DNA of 64,000 nucleotides from the NCBI RefSeq assembly GCF_000425625.1, contig NZ_KE384413.1:68205-132204 (forward strand), in the 5' to 3' direction. This DNA is from Stutzerimonas azotifigens DSM 17556 (GTDB lineage Bacteria > Pseudomonadota > Gammaproteobacteria > Pseudomonadales > Pseudomonadaceae). The position numbers and the translations under genes were made by a program. Shown piece by piece: positions 24,920-33,651 of the stretch (the stretch's first letter is position 1; each line of letters starts with the position of its first letter). Below the pieces are notes generated by a model. It saw nothing but the letters and a program-made list of their open reading frames with translations. It searched no databases and had not been told where the DNA came from.

Positions 24920-25627
24920 AACGGAACGCCGCCCGGCCCACCCTACGGAACTGCTTTTGTGAGAGGCCCCGACCCGGGGCGATGCTTGTCAGTCTTGGGC
25001 AGGCCTGCCGGCCTGCATCGCCGCGAGGGCGCGCCTCCCACAGGGCTCGGTGCTGCTGGCTGCTTTTGTGGGAGGTCCGACCCCGGGGTGATGCTTTTCA
25101 GTGCGGTAGAATGGGCTTCAGTCCACCTCGACGATTTCCACACCTGGAATTGGTGGGCTGAAGCGGAACGCCGCCCGGCCCCCTACGGAACAGCTTTTGT
25201 GGGAGGCCCGACCCCGGGGCGATGCTTGTCAGTCTTGGGCAGGCCTGCCGGCCTGCATCGCCGCGAGGGCGCGCCTCCCACGGGGCTCGGTGCTGCTGGC
25301 TGCTTTTGTGGGAGGCCCGCCCTCGGGGCGACGCTCTTCAGTGCGGTAGGATGGGCTTCAGTCCACCTCGACGATTTCCACAACTGGAATTGGTGGGCTG
25401 AAGCGGAACGCCGCCCGGCCCACCCTACGGAACGGCTTTTGTGGGAGGCCCGACCCCGGGGCGATGCTTGTCAGTCTTGGGCAGGCCTGCCGACCTGCAT
25501 CGCCGCGAGGGCGCGCCTCCCACGGGGCTCGGTGCTGCTAGCTGCTTTTGTGGGAGGCCCGCCCTCGGGGCGATGCTTTTCAGTGCAGGGTGGGCTTCAG
25601 CCCACCTCGATGACGTCCATGCCTGGA
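24919..25627. repeat. Tandem array of three 240-bp REPIN units
   Basis: A unit of about 240 bp is repeated about three times (starting near 24920, 25160 and 25402). Each contains a REPIN formed by GTGGGAGGCCCGACCCCGGG and an inverted GCGCGCCTCCCAC arm, a second lone REP, and a TGGGCTTCAGTCCACC / GGTGGGCTGAAGC inverted pair. Copies 1 and 2 are in exact 240-base register with few changes. The array begins directly at the nif11 stop codon and fills the 764-bp gap to the next (convergent) gene. Confidence 0.9.
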
Positions 25628-25683
25628 GGTCAGGCTACGCGACCGCCCCGTTCCACGCGCCTACACTTCACCCTATCAGCACC

Positions 25684-26097
25684 TCATAGGCCCGGCCTGA
25701 GCAGTTCGCGGTCCAGCCAGGGCATGCCGATGCTCTGCGTCAGTTCGATCCAATGGGTTCCGATGGCCGCCCGGCACAGGTCGTGCCCGTCCAGTGCGGC
25801 GAGGAATACCGGTAGCACGCCGCCCGCCACTTCGAGGTCAACCCGGTAATCGGCCACCAACTCCAGCGGCTTCTCGATCCCCAGTTCGCGCTGCAGGCTG
25901 CGCAGGGCACTGGCCGGGTGGACCAGCAGATCGCTCCGTTCCGGGCCTTCGGCGAATACCGCGAGGGCCGGAAGCGGCTGCGGCAGCACCACCCCGCCAC
26001 GCTGCGGCACGAGGAAATGCAGGCGCGCGCTGACCGGGTGCTTGTGACAGATCATGCCCCGCCAGCCCAACCGGCCGTCAGCCCGAGCCGCCATCAT
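25684..26097 (-). CDS. Small protein of unknown function, end of nifENX operon
   Basis: A 137-aa protein (123 aa if the in-frame ATG at 26055 is the real start) that I do not recognise. The start at 26097 overlaps the stop of the DUF364 gene (ATGA), suggesting coupled translation. The sequence is mixed alpha/beta, with GGVVLPQPLPALAVF and LELVADYRVDLEVAGGVLP strands and no signal peptide, membrane segment or Cys motif. It is the last gene of the minus-strand nifE operon. An upstream extension of its frame is a shadow of the DUF364 gene. Confidence 0.55.
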   Translation of the reverse strand: MMAARADGRLGWRGMICHKHPVSARLHFLVPQRGGVVLPQPLPALAVFAEGPERSDLLVHPASALRSLQRELGIEKPLELVADYRVDLEVAGGVLPVFLAALDGHDLCRAAIGTHWIELTQSIGMPWLDRELLRPGL

Positions 26098-26843
26098 TCG
26101 CCGAGCGCCATCAAGGCATACTCCACCGGCCCGGCGAACAGCCGCGTGCCGCCACCCTCGGCAATCACCCGCCGCACCCCGGCAGGGTCGAGCACACGAA
26201 CCCCGGCCAGGTAATCCACGCCGAAGCGCCGCCAGCCGTCCAGCCAGGGCAGGCTCGGCCCCATCAGCACCACCTGCGCCTGGCGCGACAATTCGAGCAG
26301 GCGCGGCAGGGTCTTGTTGGCGATGCTGCTGGCGCTGACGAACACCCAGTCGGCCCCGGGCAGCAGGTACTCGGCGGCGCAATCGGGCAGGTCGCCCTCC
26401 TGCAGATGGCGCTCCAGGCATTGATAGGGCTGGTCCTGCCAGAGCCGTTCGAGGCCGGGATAATGGCCGATCACCACGACCCGCTGGCCCGCCAGCCGCG
26501 GCCGGAAGTGCGCGAACACCTGCAGATGCCCCGGTACTTCCGAACGCAGCGCCAGCGCCTCGCATTGGCAGCCAGCGGCCGTATTCACGCTGGCGTTGAG
26601 CACGGCCAGGCCGACCGCGGCTTCGGCGTCGTTCCAGGACAGCAGCCAGGGCAGCAACGCGGCGTTGCCCTGCCCGGCGAGCGTGCCCGACCAGTCGAGC
26701 GTGCGCGGCACCTGGCGCGGGCTGAAGGCGAAGCCCTGGCTGCCGTCGACTTCGGCCAGCGTCCAGTTCAGCCCGAGGCACAGATGCTCGACGCGCCCAG
26801 AATGCGGTGCGCTGGCCAGCAGCCAGTCGTAGAGTTCATTCAT
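26094..26843 (-). CDS. DUF364-type protein (putative heavy-metal chelation family)
   Basis: A 249-aa protein with a Rossmann-like C-terminal half: VVVIGHYPGLERL, then PGADWVFVSASSIANKTLPR and VVLMGPSLPWLDG, which I read as DUF364; the N-terminal half resembles the partner DUF4213 region. These proteins occur in nif and other metal-related clusters, and metal chelation is only a proposed role. A part in Mo or Fe handling for the cofactor is inference. Overlaps both neighbours by a few bases, so it is embedded in the nifE operon. Confidence 0.65.
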   Translation of the reverse strand: MNELYDWLLASAPHSGRVEHLCLGLNWTLAEVDGSQGFAFSPRQVPRTLDWSGTLAGQGNAALLPWLLSWNDAEAAVGLAVLNASVNTAAGCQCEALALRSEVPGHLQVFAHFRPRLAGQRVVVIGHYPGLERLWQDQPYQCLERHLQEGDLPDCAAEYLLPGADWVFVSASSIANKTLPRLLELSRQAQVVLMGPSLPWLDGWRRFGVDYLAGVRVLDPAGVRRVIAEGGGTRLFAGPVEYALMALGE

Positions 26844-27210
26844 GTTCGAGCGCCGGCAGCAGGCGCAACTCGCTTTTCAATGCGTCCGGCCAACCCCAGA
26901 CGGCGACCGCCTCCACCAGCCAGGCCGGCTTGTGCGGGTGCGCCAGCAGCACGTCGAATTCGGCATAGACCTGGCCGTCGCCGTTGATCTGCATGCTGCC
27001 CAGAAAGTCGCCACGGGCGCTGCGCCACTCGCTGTAGAAGCATTCGCTGCGATCGAACGGATCGACCCGCACCTCGCTGCGGGTCGGCTCACCGTCGGCA
27101 GGCAGTTGCAACCTGATCGCCGCACGCTGCAGGCAGGCCTGCAGGGCATTCTGGATTTCGCCAAACAGCGGCCGCGCCGCGTGCAGGCGCGCTTCGACCG
27201 ACGCGTTCAT
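26836..27210 (-). CDS. Nif-operon protein of unknown function
   Basis: A 124-aa protein starting MNASVEARLHAARPLFGEIQ that I cannot assign. A helical N-terminus (about 1-40) is followed by a beta-rich part, RSEVRVDPFDRSECFYSEW, GSMQINGDGQVYAEFDVLL, and a Trp-containing C-terminus VEAVAVWGWPDALKSELRLL. One Cys only, so not an Fe-S carrier. It overlaps the TPR gene by one base and the DUF364 gene by 8 bases, so co-translation in the nifE operon is likely. Confidence 0.55.
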   Translation of the reverse strand: MNASVEARLHAARPLFGEIQNALQACLQRAAIRLQLPADGEPTRSEVRVDPFDRSECFYSEWRSARGDFLGSMQINGDGQVYAEFDVLLAHPHKPAWLVEAVAVWGWPDALKSELRLLPALEHE

Positions 27211-27707
27211 CAGTTTTCCTTTTCGAAGGCGCGGGCGATCTGCAGGAAGGCCTCGCCGCCGATTTCATCGCCCGGGTCCAGCTCCAGCAGCTTCTCCAGC
27301 ACCCGCCGCGCATCGTCCACCTTGCCGCGGCGCAGGCGGATCACACCCAGCGCCTTGAGGCTGAACAGGTACAGCCGTTCGGCGCCGCAGCGCACCTGCC
27401 AATCAGCGCTGGCAGGGTGCAGGCGCCGGTAGTTGCGGCTGAAGCCGGCCTGGCCGGCCGCACGGCGCAGGGCTTCCCACACGGCGGCTTCGGCCTCCGG
27501 GTAGCGGGCCTGGAGAAAATAGAACTTGTACAGGCCGATATGCGCGTCCGGCTCCTCGCTCCAGCGCCGTCGAGCCTCCAGCAGCAGAGCCTCGATCGCC
27601 GCCGGATGTTCGAGACTGCGCGCGCTGTTCAGCAAGTAGCGCAGCCCGGTCGGCGTACGGTCGGAAAAGAACGCCCGCTCGGTCTCCAGCAACAGCACCT
27701 CGCCCAT
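27210..27707 (-). CDS. TPR-like nif accessory protein (paralogue of 15773-16312)
   Basis: A 165-aa helical protein, start 27707 chosen because the upstream frame is a shadow of the neighbouring ferredoxin genes. Central motif IGLYKFYFLQARYPEAEAA and LFSLKALGVIRLRRGKVDDA align with the 179-aa protein of the nifU operon, including the spacing between them. The C-terminus LEKLLELDPGDEIGGEAFL looks like a TPR helix pair. Two bases separate it from the [2Fe-2S] ferredoxin gene. Confidence 0.65.
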   Translation of the reverse strand: MGEVLLLETERAFFSDRTPTGLRYLLNSARSLEHPAAIEALLLEARRRWSEEPDAHIGLYKFYFLQARYPEAEAAVWEALRRAAGQAGFSRNYRRLHPASADWQVRCGAERLYLFSLKALGVIRLRRGKVDDARRVLEKLLELDPGDEIGGEAFLQIARAFEKEN

Positions 27708-27709
27708 GC

Positions 27710-28030
27710 CTACCAGAGCTCCGTCGGGGTCAGCTTGTCGGCGAAGGGCTCGCCCTCGAGCAGATGCGCGAGGATGGTATCGGCGTCCGCCGGTTCCACC
27801 CAGCTGTGCATCAGCGCGCCCGGGTAGATCAGCACATTGGCGCCGGCCTGGCAGGGGCCGAGACAGCCCGTGCCGGTCAGTGCGATACGGCCGATCAGGT
27901 TGCGCCGGATCAGCGCCTGGGAAAAGGCATCGAACAGGGCCTCGCCGCCCTTCGCGGCGCAACTGCCACGCGGATGCCCCTCGGCACGGCGCTGCAGGCA
28001 GAGGAAGATGTGATAGTCGGGTCTTGGCAT
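27710..28030 (-). CDS. Thioredoxin-fold [2Fe-2S] ferredoxin (Shethna protein I type)
   Basis: A 106-aa protein with the cysteine pattern of thioredoxin-like [2Fe-2S] ferredoxins: a Cys in [13 protein letters not shown], another in [10 protein letters not shown], and the pair CLGPCQAG. Azotobacter vinelandii carries such a ferredoxin (Shethna FeS protein I) in its nifENX region. It probably carries electrons for cofactor assembly or nitrogenase. Located between the TPR gene and fdxB in the nifE operon. Confidence 0.85.
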   Translation of the reverse strand: MPRPDYHIFLCLQRRAEGHPRGSCAAKGGEALFDAFSQALIRRNLIGRIALTGTGCLGPCQAGANVLIYPGALMHSWVEPADADTILAHLLEGEPFADKLTPTELW

Positions 28031-28042
28031 CTCCGCAGCTCC

Positions 28043-28338
28043 TCAACCAGCCAGGGCCTGATGGGTGTGGCACTGCTTCGGACAGACCGCCGCACAGGCC
28101 TTGCAGCCGATGCAGTCGAGGCCGTCGGCGATGGCCATGACCATCATCTCGTCGTCCTCGTCGTAGAGGTCGTCGTCCTCGTCCACCAGCCGGAGCGCTC
28201 CACCAGTTCGAACACGTCGCGCGGGCAGACCTTGTAGCAACGCCCGCAGCCGATGCATTTCTGCGCATCCACGGCGGTGACGAACTGCGGCACCCACTCG
28301 CTGCCGCCGCGCGTACGCCCGGTTATCACTGCTTCCAT
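28043..28338 (-). pseudogene. fdxB: Nif-specific ferredoxin III, FdxB, with a one-base frameshift
   Basis: The N-terminal half (MEAVITGRTRGGSEWVPQF, cluster motif CIGCGRCYKVCP) is in one frame to about 28185, the C-terminal half (acidic LVDEDDDLYDEDDE, cluster motif CIGCKACAAVCP) in another. Restoring one base around 28185-28195, near the codons for VFELVER, gives a 98-aa FdxB with both 4Fe-4S motifs. As given, the first frame ends after a meaningless Thr/Arg-rich tail at 28144. No slippery heptamer is present, so programmed shifting is unlikely. Either a real loss or a base-calling error in a GC-rich tract. FdxB donates electrons in FeMo-co assembly in A. vinelandii. Confidence 0.8.
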
Positions 28339-28418
28339 CTGTCATCTCCTGCCGCCAACGGCATGGCGGCGGCCTACGGTTGGGATACGGCGGGCTCGGG
28401 CCCGCTCTGTATTGGCGG

Positions 28419-28628
28419 TCAGGCGCTGCCGGCCGCTTCCAGCCGGGCATTGGCCTCAGCCCAGTCGAGGCAGGCCTGGTGCGCCTGCGCCGCCAGCTCC
28501 GGCAACTGCCGGTAGTCGATCAGCAGGCGATCCTCGACCAGGTCGTGGATCTGCGACGCCCATTCGGTGGCAATGCGCTTCTTCTGGCTGACTTCCTTCT
28601 TCAGCGCCTTGAGTTCCTCCTCGGTCAT
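28419..28628 (-). CDS. CCE_0567/DUF683-family small protein
   Basis: A 69-aa helical hairpin protein beginning MTEEELKALKKEVSQKKRIA and continuing TEWASQIHDLVEDRLLIDY, which fits the DUF683 family found right after nifX-associated genes. The cyanobacterial relative is a metal-binding coiled-coil dimer. Sits between fdxB and the DUF269 gene in the nifE operon. Confidence 0.85.
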   Translation of the reverse strand: MTEEELKALKKEVSQKKRIATEWASQIHDLVEDRLLIDYRQLPELAAQAHQACLDWAEANARLEAAGSA

Positions 28629-28644
28629 CGGTTCGCCCTCCCCG

Positions 28645-29127
28645 TCACAGCTCGGCGACCGCGCGGTGCTCGGCGACCAGCGCGCTCGCCTTGCCCAGCA
28701 GTTTTTGCGCGTCGAGCGACAGCGCCTCGAGCGACTCGAAGCCGAAGCGGTGGACGTCGCGCAGGGTCTTGTCCAGCGCCACCAGCTTGCCGACCAGGAT
28801 CAGCGCGCGGCCGAAACCTTCGTGGGTGATGTTGATCACCGGCACCGCGAGCAGCCCGGTCTCGCGCTCGATCATCTGCGCCAGGGCGTTGTAGAAGGCC
28901 TTGACCCGCGACAGGGTGACCTCGTCCGGATCGCCGACGATGGGGATCGCCCGGCGCCGCTCGCGGGTCAGCACCAGCGGGTCGAGCACCCGCGCATCGC
29001 TCCAGGTATCGTAGGTGCCATAGCTGTCCATGGCGCGCAATTGCACCACCATCTGCCTGATCACCGGGTCCTGCAGGGCCGGGTCGTCGTCACGGACGAC
29101 CGCCTGCTGTTCTTCCACTGCGTACAT
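28645..29127 (-). CDS. NifX-associated protein (DUF269)
   Basis: A 160-aa protein; start 29127 (MYAVEEQQAVVRDDDPALQD) chosen by family length, since the frame extends back across nifX. Conserved parts are RQMVVQLRAMDSYGTYDTW, then VFY-like VKAFYNALAQMIERETGL and NITHEGFGRALILVGKLV. DUF269 proteins nearly always follow nifX; a part in FeMo-co assembly is presumed but not shown. Confidence 0.88.
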   Translation of the reverse strand: MYAVEEQQAVVRDDDPALQDPVIRQMVVQLRAMDSYGTYDTWSDARVLDPLVLTRERRRAIPIVGDPDEVTLSRVKAFYNALAQMIERETGLLAVPVINITHEGFGRALILVGKLVALDKTLRDVHRFGFESLEALSLDAQKLLGKASALVAEHRAVAEL

Positions 29128-29162
29128 ACGCTGTCCTCGATTGGGAAAGGTGCGGTATCGCT

Positions 29163-29642
29163 CTATTCGTCCCAGGCCTCGCCGGCCATGGCCTCGAAAC
29201 GCTGTTGGTCCGGCGCGCCACGGGTGCGCCGGATCGCCTTGGCCAGCCAGGCCGAAGGGCCTTCGCGCAGCTCGGCCTGCAGCGTCGCGATCAGCTCGGC
29301 GATGCTCTCGGTCTCGCTGACCTTGATCGGCTGCACGCCGATCGCCAGCAACTGGCGCACCGCCGAGGCACCGCAGGCGCGGCAGTACACCGCGATGCAG
29401 CCGTCGAGCAGTTCCAGCTTGGCCGCCAGCTTGTCCTCGTTGCCGTCCTGATCGAGCTCGCCGAACTCCACCACCGACTGCAGCTCGGCGCGCTCGGGGT
29501 CGACGCCGTAGAACACGAACGAACGCGAAGAGCCGAAATGCTGATCCACCGTGCGCCGGTCGGACGAGGCGAAGGCCACCTTGAGCAAGGTGCCGTCGTT
29601 CTCGCCGCCAAGCACCTGCAGTTGTCGGATCGGACTGGCCAT
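29163..29642 (-). CDS. nifX: NifX, cofactor-precursor carrier
   Basis: A 159-aa protein that binds NifB-co and VK-cluster on the way to NifEN. The core ferredoxin-like domain has LLKVAFASSDRRTVDQHFG with the His of the HFGS motif, GCIAVYCRACGASAVRQLL, and IGVQPIKVSETESI. Three bases upstream lies the nifN stop; 35 bases downstream the DUF269 gene starts. Confidence 0.95.
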   Translation of the reverse strand: MASPIRQLQVLGGENDGTLLKVAFASSDRRTVDQHFGSSRSFVFYGVDPERAELQSVVEFGELDQDGNEDKLAAKLELLDGCIAVYCRACGASAVRQLLAIGVQPIKVSETESIAELIATLQAELREGPSAWLAKAIRRTRGAPDQQRFEAMAGEAWDE

Positions 29643-29645
29643 GAC

Positions 29646-31022
29646 TCAGTGCCTCCATTGCGAATGATCGGGGGCGGGCTTCTGCGCATAGATCGAGCGA
29701 TACGGCGCGATGCCCTGGTGATGTTCGGTGAGCAGGTTGGCGAGGTCGAACAACGCCTGCGCACTGGCCCGGTAACCGCTCCAGCAGCGCTGGAAGCCGC
29801 CCAGCAGGTCGTACTGCGGGAACCCCACGCGCAGCAGCGGAATGCCCAGGCGGCCGGCGCTGGCCAGCGCGTGACTGTTGCCGAGCAGCAACTGGGCGCC
29901 ACCGTCGCGGGCGGCCTGTTCCAGGTCCTCCAGATCACCGACCTGGATGCGCGCCAATGGCGCGGCGGCCAATGCCGGTGCGCGCGCCGGCACCACCGCG
30001 GCCACCAGCTGCGCGCCCATGCCGCGCGCCAGGGCGTCGAAACCGAGCAGCAGGTCGGGGTCGGCGGCGATGCCCAGGCGGGCGTCGCCGAGCATGAAAT
30101 GGGTGTCGAGCATGGCGTCCTGCAGCTGCCGGCGCTGACGCTGCCAGCGCTCCGGCACCGGGTTGCCGCTGATCTCGCTCAGCGCCATCAGCCAGGCATC
30201 CACCGCGTCCAGGCCCAGCAGCAGGCCGAAACGCCGGTCCGGCACGCCGCTGCGGGCGGCCAGCGCATCGGCGGCGGCGGCCAGGCTCTGGCCGATCACC
30301 AGGGTGGCGGCGCTCTGCCCGGCGCTGGCCAGCTCGTCGAGGGTCAGCCCGCCGGTGGTCAGCGGATTGAAGGCCGCCTCGTCGAGATGGCCGTCCAGCG
30401 AGCCGGACAGGTCGGGGATCAGCAGCGGCCGCAGGCCGAAGCTCTCGATGCTCTCGGCGACGAACTCCAGGTCGCCGGACGTCAGGCTGGCGCTGCACAG
30501 CACGTTGACCTGGCGCGGCCGCAGGCCGACCTGGTCGCGGCGCTCGGGCACCAGCGTCTCGATCATCGCCCTGAGCGCGGCGGCGAAGCCGCTTTCGAAG
30601 CAACCGCTGAAATCCGGGCTGTTCACCGGCACCACGGCCACGTCGCCGTATTCGGGGTATTCGCGGCGGAACTCGTGCAGCGCGCTGTGCAGATCGCAGC
30701 CCTGGGTCTCCGCCAGCGCGGTACTGAGCAGGCCGATCACCGCCGGGCGCTGCTTGTCGCAAATGGTGCGCAGCGCCTCGACCACGTTCTCGTCGGCGCC
30801 CATCACCGAGCTGACCTGGTCCATCGCCGTGGTCTGCAGCGGCACCGGCTCGCGGAAATGCCGGACGAAGAATACCTTGGCGAACGCCGTGCAGCCCTGT
30901 GAGCCGTGCAGCAGCGGCATGCTGCGCGCCAGCCCGAGGAAGGCCAGCGCGGCGCCCATGGTCTGGCTGGCCTTCAGCGGGCTGACCGCCAGCGCCTTGT
31001 TGCGATTGATGATCTGCGCCAT
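29646..31022 (-). CDS. nifN: NifN, FeMo-co scaffold subunit beta
   Basis: A 458-aa NifK-like subunit of the NifEN scaffold where the FeMo-co precursor is matured. N-terminus [19 protein letters not shown], the conserved [17 protein letters not shown] with the P-cluster-position Cys, and [23 protein letters not shown] segment (here [18 protein letters not shown]). Shorter than NifK, as usual. 10 bases after nifE. Confidence 0.96.
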   Translation of the reverse strand: MAQIINRNKALAVSPLKASQTMGAALAFLGLARSMPLLHGSQGCTAFAKVFFVRHFREPVPLQTTAMDQVSSVMGADENVVEALRTICDKQRPAVIGLLSTALAETQGCDLHSALHEFRREYPEYGDVAVVPVNSPDFSGCFESGFAAALRAMIETLVPERRDQVGLRPRQVNVLCSASLTSGDLEFVAESIESFGLRPLLIPDLSGSLDGHLDEAAFNPLTTGGLTLDELASAGQSAATLVIGQSLAAAADALAARSGVPDRRFGLLLGLDAVDAWLMALSEISGNPVPERWQRQRRQLQDAMLDTHFMLGDARLGIAADPDLLLGFDALARGMGAQLVAAVVPARAPALAAAPLARIQVGDLEDLEQAARDGGAQLLLGNSHALASAGRLGIPLLRVGFPQYDLLGGFQRCWSGYRASAQALFDLANLLTEHHQGIAPYRSIYAQKPAPDHSQWRH

Positions 31023-31032
31023 CTCGATCTCC

Positions 31033-32454
31033 TCAGGCGTTCGCCAGCGCGGGGGCCGGCGCCTCGGCCGTTATCGCGTGCCGCTCCCACGGCGCCGGCT
31101 GGCGCACCGCCGCCCACACCGGACTCTCGAGGGTCAGGCACAGCTGGCGCACCAGTTCCAGCATGCCGTCGTAGCCGGCATAGCCGAATTCGCGTTCCTG
31201 GTTGATGTCGAGGAAGGGAATGCGCCCCTTGAGCGCGGTGTACATGTTGCGGCCGCCGGCGATCAGGATGTCGGCGCGGTATTCCTCCACCGTGCGCAGC
31301 AACGCGCGCGGGTTGCCCTCCTCGAGCATCTTCACCTCGTCGCCCATCAGCTCGCGGATGCGCGCCTTGTCCTCCTCGGTGGATTTCTTGGTGCCGGTGG
31401 CGACCACCTTCATGCCCAGGTCCTGCAGCGCGGAGATCACCGACCAGGACTTGACCCCGCCGGTGTAGAGCAGCACGCGCTTGCCGGCCAGGCGTTCGCG
31501 CCAGGGTTCCAGCGCCGCGCGAATCTTCGCTTCCTCGCGCGCGATCAGCGCTTCGGTGCGCGCGACGAGGTCGGCGTCGCCGATCAGCCGGGCGAAGTCG
31601 CGCAGCGCCTGCGAGGTGTCGGTGATGCCGTAGAAGCTGCCCTCGAACCAGGGCGTGCCGTAACGCTCCTGCAGCTTGCGCGCGACGTTGAGCATGGCCT
31701 TGGAGCAGACCATCATGTTCACCTCGGCGCGGTGCATGCTCTGCACCTCGCGAAAACGCGCATCGCCCGACAGCGTGCAGAGCACGCGCAGGCCCAGCTC
31801 GTCGAGCAGCGGCAGCACGTGCCAGAACTCGCCGGCGATGTTGTATTCGCCGATCAGGTTGACGTCGTGCACGCGGATGCCGGGGCGTTCGCTGCCGGCC
31901 GGCAGCGGGTCGGGCTCGCGGGTGCCGATCACGTGCTTGACCATGGCATCCCCGGCGATGCGGTTGCCGAGGTTCTTGGTGCCGTAGAAGCCGGCGCCGT
32001 CCACCGGCACCACCGGGGTGGCGAAATGCTCGCTGGCGGCCTTGCACACGGCGTCGAGGTCGTCGCCGATCAGCGCCGGCACGCAGGTGTTGTAGACGAA
32101 CACCGCCGGCGGCGCGTAGCTCTCCACCGCCTGGCGGATGGCGTGGAACAGGCGCTTCTCGGCGCGCCCCATGATCACGTCCTGCTCGGAGAGGTCGGTG
32201 GTCATGCCGATGCGGTACAGCTGCGGGCCGCTGGAACGGGTCCCGCGGTTGTCCCAGGAGCTGCCGGCACAGGCGATCGGCCCATGGACGATATGCGCCA
32301 CGTCGGCGATCGGCAGCAGCGCGATCTGCGCGCCGTCGAAGGCGCAGCCACCGTCGGTGGCGCCCGGCGTCGGCTTGGCGCAGCCGGACTTCTCTTTCTT
32401 GTTGTGCGTGCAGGCGGGCTCGTCGAGCAGCTCGGCAATGTCCTTGGCTTTCAT
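31033..32454 (-). CDS. nifE: NifE, FeMo-co scaffold subunit alpha
   Basis: A 473-aa NifD-like subunit starting [20 protein letters not shown]. Cluster-binding cysteines are in [25 protein letters not shown] and [13 protein letters not shown]; the region [20 protein letters not shown] matches NifE. First gene of the operon nifE-nifN-nifX-DUF269-DUF683-fdxB-ferredoxin-TPR-and three more genes, all minus strand, with its own NifA/sigma-54 promoter. Confidence 0.97.
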   Translation of the reverse strand: MKAKDIAELLDEPACTHNKKEKSGCAKPTPGATDGGCAFDGAQIALLPIADVAHIVHGPIACAGSSWDNRGTRSSGPQLYRIGMTTDLSEQDVIMGRAEKRLFHAIRQAVESYAPPAVFVYNTCVPALIGDDLDAVCKAASEHFATPVVPVDGAGFYGTKNLGNRIAGDAMVKHVIGTREPDPLPAGSERPGIRVHDVNLIGEYNIAGEFWHVLPLLDELGLRVLCTLSGDARFREVQSMHRAEVNMMVCSKAMLNVARKLQERYGTPWFEGSFYGITDTSQALRDFARLIGDADLVARTEALIAREEAKIRAALEPWRERLAGKRVLLYTGGVKSWSVISALQDLGMKVVATGTKKSTEEDKARIRELMGDEVKMLEEGNPRALLRTVEEYRADILIAGGRNMYTALKGRIPFLDINQEREFGYAGYDGMLELVRQLCLTLESPVWAAVRQPAPWERHAITAEAPAPALANA

Positions 32455-32494
32455 CGCACCCTCCGGTCGTCGTGGTCATGCGCAACGAGGTGGG

Positions 32495-32510
32495 TGCAAT
32501 GCCTGTACCA
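32495..32510 (-). promoter_or_regulatory. Sigma-54 promoter of nifE operon
   Basis: Minus-strand TGGTACAGGCATTGCA, a strong -24/-12 element, 41 bases upstream of nifE and nearly identical to the iscA-nifU promoter. Confidence 0.88.
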
Positions 32511-32573
32511 AAAGACAATTCATTGATCTATATGGATTTTTCCAGAAATCGGATTGTCGCAAACGTGCCCGGA

Positions 32574-32589
32574 TGTCGGGTTCGCAACA
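32574..32589. promoter_or_regulatory. NifA upstream activator site (nifE)
   Basis: TGTCGGGTTCGCAACA, exact TGT-N10-ACA, 64 bases upstream of the nifE -24/-12 element; its complement is identical to the nifH distal site. Confidence 0.83.
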
Positions 32590-32636
32590 AGAATTCGGCA
32601 GGTGGCCCCGTAGGCCGGGACGGGCGGCGGCGTATC

Positions 32637-32910
32637 CGTGGGCTTCAGCCCACCAGATCCAGGCCAGGGAAGTCACCAATGGTGGGCTGAAGCGGAACGC
32701 TGCCCGGCCCACCCTGAAAAGCATCGCCCCGGGGGCGGGCAATCCACAGGGATGTGGTGAATGCCGCAAGCCCGTCGGGAACGGGCGCGGCCTCCCACAA
32801 GAGCAGCAGGCAGCCTACGGACCTGTGGGAGGCGCGCCCTCGCGGCGATGCAGGCCGGAAGGCCGGCCAAAGACTAAAAAAGCATCATCTCGGGTCGGGC
32901 CTTCACCCAA
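32637..32910. repeat. Cluster of degenerate REP elements
   Basis: The rest of the 457-bp lrvA-nifE gap holds GGGCTTCAGCCCACC, TGGTGGGCTGAAGCGGAACG, GCATCGCCCCGGGGGCGGGC, GGCCTCCCAC and TGTGGGAGGCGCGCCCTCGC pieces, diverged copies of the elements in the array at 24919-25627. Confidence 0.8.
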
Positions 32911-32911
32911 C

Positions 32912-33643
32912 CTACCCCAACCGTTGTGCGATCGCAGCCTGGACTTCGGGATCGTCTTCCTTCAGCTCGCGCAGGGCTTCGAGCGGGGCGTTTTCCACGG
33001 CGGCCAGGCGTACGGTCCAGTCGGGGTCGTGGAGCATTTCCAGCACATCCTCGGCGTGCAGGCGCGCGGCGACCAGGCGGCGGACTTCCGGTTCGGGGTC
33101 CATGACCATCAGCCCGAGGCTTTCCTCGGGCAGGCGCTGGGCGACGAACTTGCGCACCTGGCGGTCCTCGTCGCGGATGAAGCGGAACAGCCGGCCCGGG
33201 GCGATGCGCTGGACCACGTAGGCGCGCACCAGGTAGTCCGGGTCGGTGGCCATCCGCTCCAGCTGCTCGGCCGGCAGGCGATCGGCGACGGTGATGCGCA
33301 CCTCGCGATCCGGGTCGTCTATGAGTTCGCCCAGGCGCTCGCGCGGCAGGCGGTAGGCGACTGCGCGGCGCACCGCCTCGTCGACGTCGTGGATCATCGG
33401 CAGCAGCGCCTCCACCGGGGCATAACGCACGGCGATGGCGCGCCGTTCCCAGAACGGATCGGCCAGGTACTGCACGGCCAGGTGCGGGTTGCCGCGGAAC
33501 AAGCGATCGATCTGCCGGCCGCTGTGGATCGCCACGCAGCGGTCGCCCGGCATGCAGCGGCCGCTCGGCAGCAGGCTGCCGCGAAAGCTGCAGTCGCGGC
33601 AGTCCGCCAGGGGGGTGATGTCCTCGCCACCATCGTTGTGCAT
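32912..33643 (-). CDS. lrvA: Leucine-rich-variant repeat 4Fe-4S protein
   Basis: A 243-aa protein with an N-terminal four-Cys cluster site (CRDCSFRGSLLPSGRC and a further Cys in GDRC) followed by about eight 24-residue LRV repeats such as AVRRAVAYRLPRERLGELID and EVRRLVAARLHAEDVLEML, an all-helical superhelix. The Azotobacter LrvA crystal structure has this layout. Function unknown; the superhelix suggests protein binding. Last gene of the nifHDKTY operon, 8 bases after the 89-aa gene. Confidence 0.9.
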   Translation of the reverse strand: MHNDGGEDITPLADCRDCSFRGSLLPSGRCMPGDRCVAIHSGRQIDRLFRGNPHLAVQYLADPFWERRAIAVRYAPVEALLPMIHDVDEAVRRAVAYRLPRERLGELIDDPDREVRITVADRLPAEQLERMATDPDYLVRAYVVQRIAPGRLFRFIRDEDRQVRKFVAQRLPEESLGLMVMDPEPEVRRLVAARLHAEDVLEMLHDPDWTVRLAAVENAPLEALRELKEDDPEVQAAIAQRLG

Positions 33644-33651
33644 GGGCGCGC

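Noticed and set aside
24919..25627. Possible CRISPR array
   Set aside because: Unit length is about 240 bp with no short repeat/unique spacer alternation, and no cas genes are nearby; it is a REPIN array.
24959..25849. A 296-codon plus-strand frame with repeated [15 protein letters not shown] segments
   Set aside because: It is the translation of the tandem REPIN array; no ribosome binding site, and it runs into the opposite-strand gene. The repeat explains it fully.
28170..28210. Programmed ribosomal frameshift in fdxB
   Set aside because: No slippery heptamer or downstream pseudoknot is visible at the junction; a simple indel or sequencing error is more likely.
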